Assembly (NCBI GenBank): GCA_947650365.1
Contig: OX393553.1
Span: 68,200,216 to 68,264,215 of the forward strand
Direction: 5' to 3'
DNA: 64,000 bases
Origin: Chamaelirium japonicum
Lineage: Eukaryota > Streptophyta > Magnoliopsida > Liliales > Melanthiaceae
The position numbers and the translations under genes are program-made. How positions within the stretch are numbered: position 1 is the stretch's first letter; every line of letters begins with the position of its first letter. Of the stretch, positions 61,201 to 64,000 are shown one piece after another. Under the pieces are notes generated by a model that saw only the letters and a program-made list of their open reading frames with translations, searched no databases and had not been told where the DNA came from.

Positions 61201-64000
61201 AGAGACTCGAGTCCTCGATCGACGCCTCTACCTCCAATTTGCCTCGAGATGGCCTAGGCTTCTCATTTCCAATGGATCCGGCGCATCTTGACGTCTGTTC
61301 TTGCTCCGTGTGCAGGATCGTTGGCACATCCTTACTTGTTCCGCAGTGGATACCTCCAGGCAATATCTATCTTCATCTTCGCTTTCTTCCGCCTCCGCTT
61401 GATCGTCTTTACATCATTGCATCCGCATCATTTCAACAACCCTCTTTTGCCTTTTATTTTATCTGTTTGAAGCCCATAAAGTTTGCCAATCGGCATTATT
61501 ATAATTTCGATTGTCGTAGCTTTTGCAGACACATTTTTAGTCATTTTCATTATCAAAATCTGCTGCTTATTGTCTTGCTAAAACTTAAATCTATTGCTAC
61601 GATTAAAGTTCTTATATGCTGAAATTCTGATTTTGTGATAGCTTATGTCTCTATTGCTTAGAAATTAAACTGGGTATGAGTCATATTTTGTTAGATCTGT
61701 GATTGTTATTGCTCATTTGTTCTCTTTCTTGGGGTTTTATGCGCTATATTGAAATAGATCCTAGTTTGTTGATCAAAGGGTGAACCGGAGGCTTAGATTT
61801 GTAGTGCGCCTTATGGCCGTCTACAACAAGTTGGTATCATAGCTTGAAAGAACATGCTCGGGGTTCTTTTAAGCATTGAAAATCAGCAATCCTCATCTTT
61901 CTAGTTTGCTGATTTTGTGTTCATTGCATTGCATGCTTGATTGTCGCGTCCAGATCATAGGCGTGCACAAGTGAATCATCATGTGTGCTGTTCACATCAC
62001 TTAGCATCATTAGGAGAGTGCAGAATTTTTTTAAGTCGCCATATTGTTGTCCTTGCATTGCATACATCGAAAACATTATCGGTTAGAGGGCCTTTCATCA
62101 TATAGTCATAGGACACACCCTAGTGGCTGTCCTTTAGGTCCCTACTTGTTTCACTCTTCATGAGAGAGCTATTAACCATTACAAATAGTTCCTAAACTCC
62201 CAATCCGATGGTGGATCGTGCACACTTGCATTGTGCGGTCTGTGGACGAGGTTGCCCTCCTCTGGCACGACGTCCACCGCATACTATCCTTTGAAGTCAT
62301 AGAAACACATTTCTGCACATTTGCACGTACCAAAGGCATAGCTTCTGAAATCGGCTTCCAAACCTAGGAGAATTCCTGGGCGGTAGGCCAATTTCAATGA
62401 TCCTATGTAACTTTGTACTTCTCATGACAAAAAGAAGACCAAGAGCTGGTAGCATTGTTCAATACTTCAAAAAAATTTCTTTCCTAAAAGCGCAATTCGA
62501 ATGAGAGATAATCTTCTAATGCCCACTCCACCCTTGTCCATTGGCTTTCAACATCGTTCCAATTGACTAAATGGAGGCCTTTACCTGTTGACGAAGAAGT
62601 GGAAGAACCCCAAAGGAATCTTCTCATTTTCATCTCAATATTATTTAAACTCTTTTAGGAATCCACGAATTTATCATTGCAAAGGTTGGTAGTCTAGCAA
62701 GCAGACCTAATAAGAGTAATCCTTCTCAGAAAGAATAAGTAGCTCGCTCTCCATCCACTTATATGAACCAAAATTTTATTCAAAAGCTCTCTTTAGAGAG
62801 GATCTGTTTTCCAGATATAGTAATGCCCCAATACTTTAGGGACCAGCTAACTCAGAGACGCCCAATGAAGATCGAAGAAGATGACGGATACTTGGATCAA
62901 CCAACTTTCCAAAAATAATCGATGATTTGGATCAATTAACTTGTTGACCAGAAACAATGAGCTAATGATGAAGCACATCTAGAAGCACAGAGCTTTGAAG
63001 AGCAAATTGTTCGATAAGTCAAAGAGATTGCACCAGCTCAATTAGCTAAGGGTTACCATCGTTGCCTCAAGATGCAATAGATTTCGTACCAAGAGCTAGT
63101 CTCTACCTGATTTAATGGAATGGAACTTATCCAGAGAGGAATTAGAGCTTTGAAGATAGGCAGAGTTATTGCACAAGAGATTGATCCATACTTACAAACC
63201 CCTCTAGATATGTCTACTTGCTTTACTGTGCTAAAACTTTCAAAGCCCTATTCAAGTCTTTCAAATCCCGTTGTTCAATGTTCTTAAGGAGGTTATGTAT
63301 ACACCCTTTGCCAGGACTTTCAAATCCCTCTAAATATGCTTGCTTGCTTTTCAATGCCACTTATGGCCTCAGACAGGCTTCTCAAATGTGATTTTAGAAA
63401 TTTAGAATTGTTTTTCTTGTTGTTGGTGCATCCATAGAGTCTGTCCATGACTTGTATGTTACTCTCTGGTCTCTGCACATGGGTGTGTCGTATATATTTG
63501 TTTTTACGAACGGTCATTCGTAAAGATGACTACTCAAATCCAGTCCATCTAGGCTTATCTAAAGCAACAGATTGAGATAAACGACCTTGGACCATTTTGG
63601 TATTTCGTTAGGTAGTGAGGTTGCTTATAATCCCTTAGGTTATGTTATTTGTCCCATAAAATGGACCCATTCCATTGTTCTTTCTATGACAGGGAAAGTA
63701 TGTTTGCTTGTTAGCCACTTTTGTGGGATTTCATTTCTCAACCAAGCACCTAAGAGTTATAAATCTCACAATACCTCCCCCATCCGTATGTTCAAAGCAT
63801 GTACCTGCATACAAAACTAGATGTGGGAAGATTTGTAAATCATTGGGTACCTAGTGGTTTTATGGAAAGAATATGGGAATGGGCCCATTTCCTGGGAGTT
63901 CCAAATTCAAGGAAAATATAACTGCCTTAAGAAATTTGTTGTCTTAGTAGAAGCACACAATTTCTTCTGATCTCCAGAGCTACCTTGATCATGGTGTGAG
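13693..64000 (+). CDS. TBC1D15/GYP7-like Rab GTPase-activating protein (14 exons, 3' end beyond window)
   Basis: Exons: 13693-13755, 13866-14042, 14206-14281, 14380-14487, 20042-20126, 20402-20456, 23875-24279, 30955-31014, 38377-38475, 38573-38683, 47907-47978, 48069-48185, 56802-56951, 58601-58701. Phases agree at every junction with no stop, giving 559 codons plus 2 nt. Residues ~40-190 resemble the DUF3548 region of TBC1D15-type proteins ([37 protein letters not shown]). The TBC domain starts near residue 360 ([12 protein letters not shown], then [20 protein letters not shown]). Arg and Gln fingers are both present: IEKDVVR (R439) and YCQG (Q476). The family stimulates GTP hydrolysis on Rab proteins in membrane traffic. 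From the known plant family, roughly 125-130 residues including the end of the TBC domain are expected past 64000. The start is chosen because ATG 13693 opens the conserved N-terminus ([17 protein letters not shown]). Confidence 0.93.
13866..14042 (+). CDS. Rab-GAP exon 2
   Basis: 177 bp, residues 22-80, from acceptor CTTGAAG to donor TTG|GTAAAA. It encodes the start of the DUF3548-like region ([36 protein letters not shown]). Confidence 0.93.
14206..14281 (+). CDS. Rab-GAP exon 3
   Basis: 76 bp, from acceptor TTTCAG to donor GAGAAAG|GTCGGC, ending in phase 1. It encodes [20 protein letters not shown] and GIPEK. A later donor at CCAAG|GTTATT was rejected because it breaks the frame into exon 4 and loses conserved sequence. 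Confidence 0.88.
14380..14487 (+). CDS. Rab-GAP exon 4
   Basis: 108 bp, from acceptor ATTGCAG to donor TCTTCAG|GTGAAT, phase 1 at both ends. It encodes [20 protein letters not shown] and [11 protein letters not shown]. It is followed by the 5.55-kb intron 4. Confidence 0.92.
14488..15509 (+). other. Start of intron 4, no recognised feature
   Basis: AT-rich sequence with no coding pattern or repeat that I recognise, up to the hAT-like element at 15518. Confidence 0.5.
15518..16693. mobile_element. hAT-like non-autonomous element, GGATACG-type ends
   Basis: Terminal inverted repeats CTATGAAGCACGG (left) and CTAAGAAGCACGG (right, read inward), flanked by an exact 8-bp duplication CAGATAAG (15510-15517 and 16694-16701). 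The left 200 bp and right 100 bp are saturated with GGATACG/CGTATCC words in both orientations. Cargo includes a small MITE-like block (15828-15969), GC-rich sequence and a (CT)n run at 16229-16310. No transposase is encoded. The 8-bp duplication points to hAT-type mobilisation. Confidence 0.82.
15828..15969. mobile_element. Small MITE-like block
   Basis: Ends GGATAAATTGCA and (inverted) GGGTAAATTACA, about 142 bp, inside the larger element. A related start (AGGGATATTTACGCATAGAA) occurs at about 52821. No clear target duplication was seen. Confidence 0.45.
17809..18517. mobile_element. hAT-like non-autonomous element, GACACG-type ends
   Basis: Ends CTATGAAGCAC and (inverted) CTATAAAGCACGGACAC; target duplication GTCTCAAC at 17801-17808 and 18518-18525. 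The ends are rich in GACACG/CGTGTCC. The right end, its target copy and some flank are duplicated in tandem up to 18665. Same TIR family as 15518-16693 and 50845-52731. Confidence 0.82.
18457..18665 (+). repeat. 105-bp tandem duplication of element end plus flank
   Basis: Two copies offset by 105 bp. Each contains GGGCCCTCCAAGAAGTGTCC, the element end GTGCTT(T/C)ATAG, the target sequence GTCTCAAC and host LINE sequence up to GATGTTGTAA. A 100-codon ORF over this region is an artefact of the duplication. Confidence 0.85.
19078..19242. mobile_element. Orphan end of an hAT-like element with GGGTTTGGGT words
   Basis: Dense AACCCG/CGGGTT words ending CTGTTGCCATCCCTA, whose inverted form TAGGGATGGCAAC is a typical plant hAT end. 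No matching left end was found, so it is a partial copy next to the copia relic. Confidence 0.5.
19249..19866 (+). pseudogene. Ty1/copia RNase H, PPT and partial 3' LTR
   Basis: The plus strand encodes [17 protein letters not shown], then [30 protein letters not shown] and [14 protein letters not shown], the end of copia pol, with frameshifts and stops. A purine tract with 17 G (19700-19716) precedes an LTR start TGTTTAGATACACCTGTA at 19717. The LTR can be followed to about 19866 and is probably truncated before exon 5. Confidence 0.85.
20042..20126 (+). CDS. Rab-GAP exon 5
   Basis: 85 bp, from acceptor ATATGTAG to donor GTCAG|GTTGG. It encodes [20 protein letters not shown] and LKQHVYIV; the Arg codon is split with exon 6. 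Confidence 0.93.
20402..20456 (+). CDS. Rab-GAP exon 6
   Basis: 55 bp, from acceptor TTCCCAG to donor CTTCAG|GTGCAC. It encodes [18 protein letters not shown] and ends in phase 0. Confidence 0.9.
20457..23874 (+). other. Intron 6 contents
   Basis: Mostly unrecognised AT-rich sequence. It holds a 66-bp tandem duplication (21847-21912 and 21913-21978; TTCTTGTCCCTGATCACCTT and GGTGTAGGCTCCGATAAGG). It also holds an orphan GGGTTCGGGT-type hAT end (about 22505-22562, ending CCCAAATCCCACCCCTA), a GGCGTACGCC-type end fragment (about 22960-23115, ending TTTTTAAAACACTGG), and a 105-bp duplication (about 23257 and 23362, GAGTATTCGGCAAGTATCCT). Confidence 0.65.
23875..24279 (+). CDS. Rab-GAP exon 7
   Basis: 405 bp, residues 189-323, from acceptor GTTGCAG to donor TTGGAG|GTAATT. 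It contains [17 protein letters not shown] and a conserved block [20 protein letters not shown] then [11 protein letters not shown]. The second half is Ser/Thr/Asn rich and probably a disordered linker before the TBC domain. Confidence 0.93.
24280..26860 (+). other. First part of intron 7
   Basis: No gene seen. A diverged direct duplication of about 215-220 bp is present (about 25160-25370 and 25378-25590; shared words include TCATTAATTTATTT, AATTTATCAGYTGTAA and AAATAGGCTA). The rest is unrecognised. Confidence 0.5.
27000..29165 (+). mobile_element. 5' part of a Ty3/gypsy (chromovirus-like) element, truncated
   Basis: A primer site TTGGTATCAGAGCATGG starts at 28602, so an LTR should end near 28598 (TCTCGCATCA). 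The LTR start was not found; 27000 is a guess. Downstream, 28860-29165 encodes the N-terminal gag region: [10 protein letters not shown], then [19 protein letters not shown], a stop, and [18 protein letters not shown]. The coding match ends abruptly at about 29165, next to a GA-rich stretch, so nearly all of the element is missing. Confidence 0.7.
29276..29346 (+). repeat. (GA)n microsatellite
   Basis: About 35 uninterrupted GA units, preceded by imperfect GAGA-rich sequence from 29190. ORFs of RE or LS repeats here are not genes. Confidence 0.95.
29350..30954 (+). other. Rest of intron 7, nothing recognised
   Basis: AT-rich sequence with a polypyrimidine-poor acceptor region before exon 8. 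No repeat family or coding pattern was recognised. Confidence 0.45.
30955..31014 (+). CDS. Rab-GAP exon 8
   Basis: 60 bp, from acceptor TTGGCAG to donor AATGAG|GTTAGT. It encodes [20 protein letters not shown]. It sits between two introns of 6.7 and 7.4 kb; a Mutator-like MITE lies only 243 bp downstream. Confidence 0.9.
31258..31439. mobile_element. Mutator-like foldback MITE, 182 bp
   Basis: Long imperfect inverted repeats beginning GAGAAATGCTATTCAGCCCG at both ends and continuing inward for about 70 bp (GACGTGGCAG near 31309 pairs with CTGCCACGTC near 31379). They are flanked by an identical 10-bp direct repeat TTTTTTCCTG (31248-31257 and 31440-31449). A 9-10 bp duplication and a terminal G fit Mutator-type MITEs. 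It lies 243 bp after exon 8. Confidence 0.85.
31505..32664 (-). pseudogene. Ty1/copia RNase H region with 3' LTR, degenerate
   Basis: The minus strand reads, with shifts and stops, [62 protein letters not shown] and [13 protein letters not shown], the copia RT tail and RNase H. A purine tract GGAGGGGG then leads to an LTR start TGTTATGAATATACTTAGCC on the minus strand (plus 31813 leftward). The outer LTR end was not fixed. Confidence 0.82.
32778..34025. mobile_element. Non-autonomous element, GGTACCGG/CCGATAC-type ends
   Basis: Left end CAAGGATCAAATCTTGG and inverted right end CATGATCAAAATATTGG. Both ends are packed with CGGTACC, CCGATAC and their complements (32790-32930 and 33928-34015). 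The centre (33120-33655) is a ~168-bp tandem repeat. No clear 8-bp target duplication was seen at these bounds, so the limits are tentative. Confidence 0.6.
33120..33655 (+). repeat. ~168-bp tandem repeat, about three copies
   Basis: Recurring words TTTGAATGACATGGATTTTG, GATCCATTAATTTTGATGGA and GATGGGTTCATCGCCAAATT appear near 33150-33255, 33320-33425 and 33480-33590. It forms the core of the element at 32778-34025. Confidence 0.8.
34201..34848. mobile_element. Non-autonomous element, GGCGTACGCC-type ends
   Basis: Ends AGTGTTTTCAGAG and (inverted) AGTGTTTTAAAAAACGC. Both ends are rich in GGGGCGTA/TACGCCCC words. Flanks TGTCCCATCT and TGTCTCATCC agree at 8 of 10 positions, which would fit a Mutator-like 9-10 bp duplication. 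A right-end relative occurs at about 22960-23115. Confidence 0.6.
35110..35872. mobile_element. hAT-like non-autonomous element, TAGGCGC-type ends (copy 1)
   Basis: Ends CATAGTTCTCAAGGTG and (inverted) CATAGTTGTCAAGGCG. Exact 8-bp target duplication GTGATCGC at 35102-35109 and 35873-35880. Both ends carry CCTAGGC/GCCTAGG words. The interior includes a (TA)n run (35699-35771) followed by (CA)n. Confidence 0.85.
35699..35771. repeat. (TA)n microsatellite
   Basis: An uninterrupted run of TA of about 73 bp, then ACACAC repeats to about 35794. It is inside the hAT-like element at 35110-35872. Confidence 0.95.
36075..36330 (+). pseudogene. RTE-type LINE C-terminal fragment
   Basis: The plus strand encodes [20 protein letters not shown], then [16 protein letters not shown], which resembles the C-terminal segment following RT in plant RTE-type LINEs (an MRxLRWM block). 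It is short and without an upstream RT, so it is a relic. Confidence 0.55.
36331..38376 (+). other. Rest of intron 8
   Basis: No gene seen. The stretch 37090-37700 has LTR-like character (TATATATAGGACCC near 37389, C/T-rich segments) but no PBS, PPT or partner copy was found. The remainder is unrecognised. Confidence 0.4.
38377..38475 (+). CDS. Rab-GAP exon 9
   Basis: 99 bp, from acceptor GTGACAG to donor AAAGGG|GTCTGT. It encodes [20 protein letters not shown] and [13 protein letters not shown], the entry to the TBC domain. Confidence 0.93.
38573..38683 (+). CDS. Rab-GAP exon 10
   Basis: 111 bp, from acceptor TTGCAG to donor TGGCAG|GTCTGC. It encodes [20 protein letters not shown] and further TBC sequence to KSQWQ. 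It is followed by the 9.2-kb intron 10. Confidence 0.94.
38684..40950 (+). other. First part of intron 10
   Basis: No gene seen. 39640-40840 has the look of a retrotransposon leader or LTR (for example GGGAACCCGAAGGGAAAAAC at 40010) but no coding domain was identified. The remainder is AT-rich and unrecognised. Confidence 0.4.
41124..41691. mobile_element. hAT-like non-autonomous element, GGGTTCGGGT-type ends
   Basis: Perfect terminal inverted repeats starting TAGGGGTGGGACTTGGGC at both ends, with 8-bp flanks AGTAGGAG (41116-41123) and AGTATGAG (41692-41699), 7 of 8 identical. The ends are rich in CGGGTT/AACCCG words. The interior is AT-rich with no transposase. Orphan ends of the same type lie at about 22505-22562 and 19078-19242. 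Confidence 0.85.
41820..41960. mobile_element. Fragment with TAGGCGC-type words
   Basis: Repeated CCTAGG, GCCTAGG and ACGTCTAG words in both orientations, as in the ends of 35110-35872, but no terminal repeat or target duplication could be placed. Confidence 0.4.
42322..42515. mobile_element. Orphan end with CCGATAC/GTACGACTCG words
   Basis: Starts CATGGTTTTAAAACTCGG, then dense CCGATAC, GTACGACTC and their complements. It resembles one end of the family at 32778-34025. The other end was not found; G-rich sequence follows at 42555-42580. Confidence 0.5.
42545..43420 (+). pseudogene. Possible captured cellular gene fragment (unknown protein)
   Basis: A purine-rich leader (42605-42705) leads into ATG 42712 and an ORF of 100 codons: [20 protein letters not shown], a hydrophobic stretch [20 protein letters not shown], then repeats of the type SYSxExxxPPS. 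After the stop at 43012-43014 the SYSAE-like repeats go on in broken frames, ending near 43275 with [20 protein letters not shown] and LHENYQ, which reads like conserved protein sequence. The protein family is not recognised. It lies in intron 10 between two repeat ends, so a gene fragment carried by a transposable element is possible. It could also be decaying transposon coding sequence. Confidence 0.4.
43514..43767. repeat. Long near-perfect inverted repeat (hairpin)
   Basis: The left arm 43514-43613 (starting CCTAGGCTCCATGCTCTAGG) is the near-perfect reverse complement of the right arm 43669-43767 (ending GAGCCTAGG). The arms are about 99 bp and the spacer 55 bp. The spacer end TTGGCAAATTGATTGAATAT reappears just after the right arm (about 43775). 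TAGGCGC-type words precede it at 43415-43510. Confidence 0.88.
44180..44839. mobile_element. hAT-like non-autonomous element, ATATCGCGA-type ends
   Basis: Ends CAAGGTTCGAAAT and (inverted) CAATGTTCAAAAT, with an exact 8-bp target duplication CTTGCGCC (44172-44179 and 44840-44847). Nearly the whole 660 bp is made of ATATCGCGA, TTTCGCGA and GAAATATTTC words in both orientations, with a duplicated GC-rich block containing CCCCACGTGGGTGGGCC (44401-44430 and 44520-44550). ORFs here are artefacts of this composition. Confidence 0.85.
44848..47300 (+). other. Unclassified, coding-like degraded sequence
   Basis: Several plus-strand ORFs of 80-137 codons with codon-like composition (45334-45696; 46133-46546; 46822-47055). 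The first two are separated by the small inserted element at 45728-46134. An ~85-bp block (GTGACTATAAG next to CTTGCG, with AAGTTGAAGGTG) occurs at about 44110-44180 and again at 44870-44940. No known domain was recognised. It is probably an old transposable element. Confidence 0.4.
45728..46134. mobile_element. Small non-autonomous element, AATTTGTCGA/ATGTCGA type (copy 1)
   Basis: Ends CATGGAATCAAATGTTGAC and (inverted) CAAGTTTTAAATGTCGATT, the same pair of ends as 51158-51608 in the opposite orientation. The flanks CATTCGAT and CATCTGGT agree at only 5 of 8 positions, so the duplication is eroded. The interior is rich in GAAATT/AATTTC words. Confidence 0.65.
47907..47978 (+). CDS. Rab-GAP exon 11
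   Basis: 72 bp, from acceptor TGCACAG to donor GATGTG|GTAATA. It encodes [20 protein letters not shown] and EKDV, so the IxxDxxR arginine-finger motif is split: the arginine itself is in exon 12. Confidence 0.92.
48069..48185 (+). CDS. Rab-GAP exon 12
   Basis: 117 bp, from acceptor TTTCTAG to donor TGTCAG|GTAAGA. It starts VRTDR (arginine finger R439) and ends DLGYCQ (glutamine finger Q476), so both catalytic finger residues lie in one exon. Confidence 0.94.
48512..49040. mobile_element. Partial element with AAATTTCG-type words
   Basis: Starts CATGATTTGAAATTTGGCCG and is dense in GAAATTTCG, TTTCGGCC and ATTTCGCT words. No right end is visible before the element at 49055. It resembles the families at 44180-44839 and 51158-51608. 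Confidence 0.5.
49055..50654. mobile_element. hAT-like non-autonomous element, TAGGCGC-type ends (copy 2), with nested insert
   Basis: Ends CATAGTTGTCAAGGCG and (inverted) CATTGTTGTCAAGGCGC, with 8-bp flanks CTTAGAAA (49047-49054) and ATTAGAAA (50655-50662), 7 of 8 identical. Without the nested element at 49485-50516 the host copy is about 560 bp, similar to the 763-bp copy at 35110. Ends are made of CGCCTAGG/CCTAGGCG words. Confidence 0.82.
49485..50516. mobile_element. Nested ATATCGCGA-type element
   Basis: The right end (inverted) CAAGGTTCGAAATCTTC and the following ~80 bp match the left end of 44180-44839 closely (both contain CTGTCGAAATATTTCC or its complement). The left end is degenerate (CCCGATTCGAAAT). 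Flanks CCTAAAAT (49477-49484) and CCTAAAAC (50517-50524) agree at 7 of 8 positions. It sits inside 49055-50654. Confidence 0.68.
50859..52035 (-). mobile_element. Cassandra-like TRIM, complete, with nested small element
   Basis: Two LTRs (50859-51637, interrupted at 51158-51608; and 51719-52035) start TGTAACATCCGC on the plus strand and end GTTGTCACA. The interior 51638-51718 carries, on the minus strand, the primer site start AAATGATATCAGAACC (one or two changes from the Met-tRNA site) and a purine tract. The 5-bp target duplication ACGGA (50854-50858 and 52036-52040) is perfect. Minus-strand 5S-like sequence lies at about 50901-51003 and 51758-51862. There is no coding capacity, as usual for the family. 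Confidence 0.88.
51158..51608. mobile_element. Small non-autonomous element, AATTTGTCGA/ATGTCGA type (copy 2)
   Basis: Ends CAAGGTTTTAAATGTCGATT and (inverted) CATGGATCAAATGTTGAC. Flanks CTCTTGGC (51150-51157) and CTCTTGAC (51609-51616) agree at 7 of 8; other Cassandra LTR copies in the window show the uninterrupted target CTCTTGGCTATTGG. The 451-bp interior is rich in AATTTCGGT/ACCGAAATT words. Confidence 0.85.
52125..52201. repeat. (TA)n microsatellite
   Basis: An uninterrupted run of TA of about 77 bp inside the hAT-like element. It gives spurious YI/IY-repeat ORFs on both strands. Confidence 0.95.
52740..53830 (+). other. Middle of intron 12, nothing firmly recognised
   Basis: A start resembling the small MITE at 15828 is seen at about 52821 (AGGGATATTTACGCATAGAA). 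The rest may be eroded 5' sequence of the copia relic that follows. Confidence 0.4.
53830..56510 (+). pseudogene. Ty1/copia pol relic with 3' LTR
   Basis: The plus strand reads, with many stops and shifts: [16 protein letters not shown] (linker after integrase); RT with [20 protein letters not shown] and the catalytic block [12 protein letters not shown] (54776-54976); [12 protein letters not shown] and DGYTDSGYF (55260-55350); and [19 protein letters not shown] (about 55690-55755). After the gene, 55980-56215 shows the usual copia 3' region, then a purine tract CCAAGGGGGAG and an LTR start TGTTATAGGGTGTGG at 56226. The LTR probably ends at 56510 (ATATTCAACA), giving 285 bp. It lies in intron 12, 290 bp before exon 13. 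Confidence 0.83.
56226..56510 (+). repeat. Copia 3' LTR (or solo end)
   Basis: Starts TGTTATAGGG directly after a purine tract. It contains TCCTATAAATATG near 56298, a possible promoter, and the telomere-like phrase AAACCCTAACCCTAATCC, which is too short to be more than chance. The right end is inferred from the CA dinucleotide; no 5' LTR copy was found in the window. Confidence 0.6.
56802..56951 (+). CDS. Rab-GAP exon 13
   Basis: 150 bp, from acceptor CTCTTAG to donor TCTAAG|GTACAA. It encodes [20 protein letters not shown] and [23 protein letters not shown] core sequence. Confidence 0.95.
56952..58600 (+). other. Intron 13, nothing recognised
   Basis: AT-rich intron sequence with a short direct repeat around 57545-57625 (ACCAAYTAYGATGGTGCCT twice). 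No gene or known repeat was identified. Confidence 0.5.
58601..58701 (+). CDS. Rab-GAP exon 14 (last exon in window)
   Basis: 101 bp, from acceptor TTCTCAG to donor AAAAG|GTAGCT. It encodes [20 protein letters not shown] and [13 protein letters not shown], ending in phase 2. No further exon was found up to 64000, so intron 14 is longer than 5.2 kb. Confidence 0.94.
58702..60300 (+). other. Start of intron 14
   Basis: Mostly AT-rich and unrecognised. 59150-59420 is a short GC-richer block ending in an A-run of 18 (about 59411-59428), which could be a retroposed fragment. No gene seen. Confidence 0.4.
60305..61035 (+). repeat. CAC/CAT-rich low-complexity array
   Basis: About 730 bp built of ACCACCACC, CCACCATGCACC and GCCACC words without a fixed longer period. 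It yields histidine-rich ORFs of up to 236 codons on the plus strand and Trp/Val/Gly-rich ones on the minus strand, all due to composition. Confidence 0.93.
61036..61828 (+). repeat. Probable LTR (right part) of an LTR retrotransposon
   Basis: It is followed at 61831-61843 by TTGGTATCATAGC, one change from the initiator-Met tRNA primer site TTGGTATCAGAGC. It contains a promoter-like CTATAAATAGAGAC (61138-61151) and ends CTACAACA. The LTR probably includes the CAC/CAT array, but its start and its partner LTR were not found. Confidence 0.55.
61844..64000 (+). other. Possible retrotransposon interior, unclassified
   Basis: It follows the presumed primer site and lies inside intron 14. All frames are heavily interrupted, and no gag, protease, RT or integrase block was recognised, nor the next Rab-GAP exon. 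Confidence 0.35.

Noticed and set aside
60342-61257. Histidine-rich ORFs of 108-236 codons
   Set aside because: Composition artefact of the CAC/CAT array; open in all three frames with no conserved block.

Overview
This is nuclear DNA from a flowering plant with a repeat-rich genome. The window holds one cellular gene, which runs off the right edge, and almost everything else is transposable elements, many nested in one another. The species cannot be told from the sequence. The plant call rests on the repeat families (Tat-type Ty3/gypsy, a Cassandra-type TRIM with 5S-like LTRs, Ty1/copia, hAT-like and Mutator-like non-autonomous elements, L1/RTE-like LINE relics) and on the host gene, a plant TBC1D15/GYP7-like Rab GTPase-activating protein.

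Left part (1 to about 13.0 kb): an old minus-strand Tat-type Ty3/gypsy element (LTR about 12076-12900, PBS 12051-12072, gag tail 9886-10560, protease/RT/RNase H 1-2597). Two later arrivals interrupt it. One is a complete plus-strand element with only a gag gene (2598-9885, matching LTRs, Tat-type PBS, PPT, perfect 5-bp target duplication GTGAA), whose interior is mostly tandem arrays. The other is a minus-strand Cassandra-like multimer (10583-11664: LTR-interior-LTR-interior-LTR).

Middle and right part (13693 to beyond 64000): 14 exons of the Rab-GAP gene on the plus strand. All reading phases agree across junctions, giving 559 codons plus 2 nt, and the last exons lie beyond the window. Exons are 55-405 bp. 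Six introns are 3.4-9.2 kb and filled with repeats. Intron 1 has a GC-AG donor. The N-terminal DUF3548-like region is in exons 2-6, and the TBC catalytic fingers are in exons 11-13.

The introns carry the most unusual material: a group of non-autonomous elements, most with 8-bp target duplications and short hAT-like terminal inverted repeats. The end regions of each are written in a small self-complementary 'vocabulary' that differs between families (GGATACG, GGACACG, TAGGCGC, ATATCGCGA, GGTACCGG, GGCGTACGCC, GGGTTCGGGT). At 50845-52731 three layers of insertion can be read from target duplications. Other intron contents are a LINE split by one such element (about 16990-19070), copia relics (19249-19866, 31505-32664, 53830-56510), a truncated chromovirus-like gypsy 5' end (about 27000-29165), a 182-bp Mutator-like MITE (31258-31439), a near-perfect hairpin with ~99-bp arms (43514-43767), a possible captured gene fragment (about 42545-43420), and a large CAC/CAT array in what looks like an LTR (60305-61830).

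All calls come from reading the sequence by eye; no alignment or database search was run. Outer boundaries of several LTRs are approximate and are marked as such.
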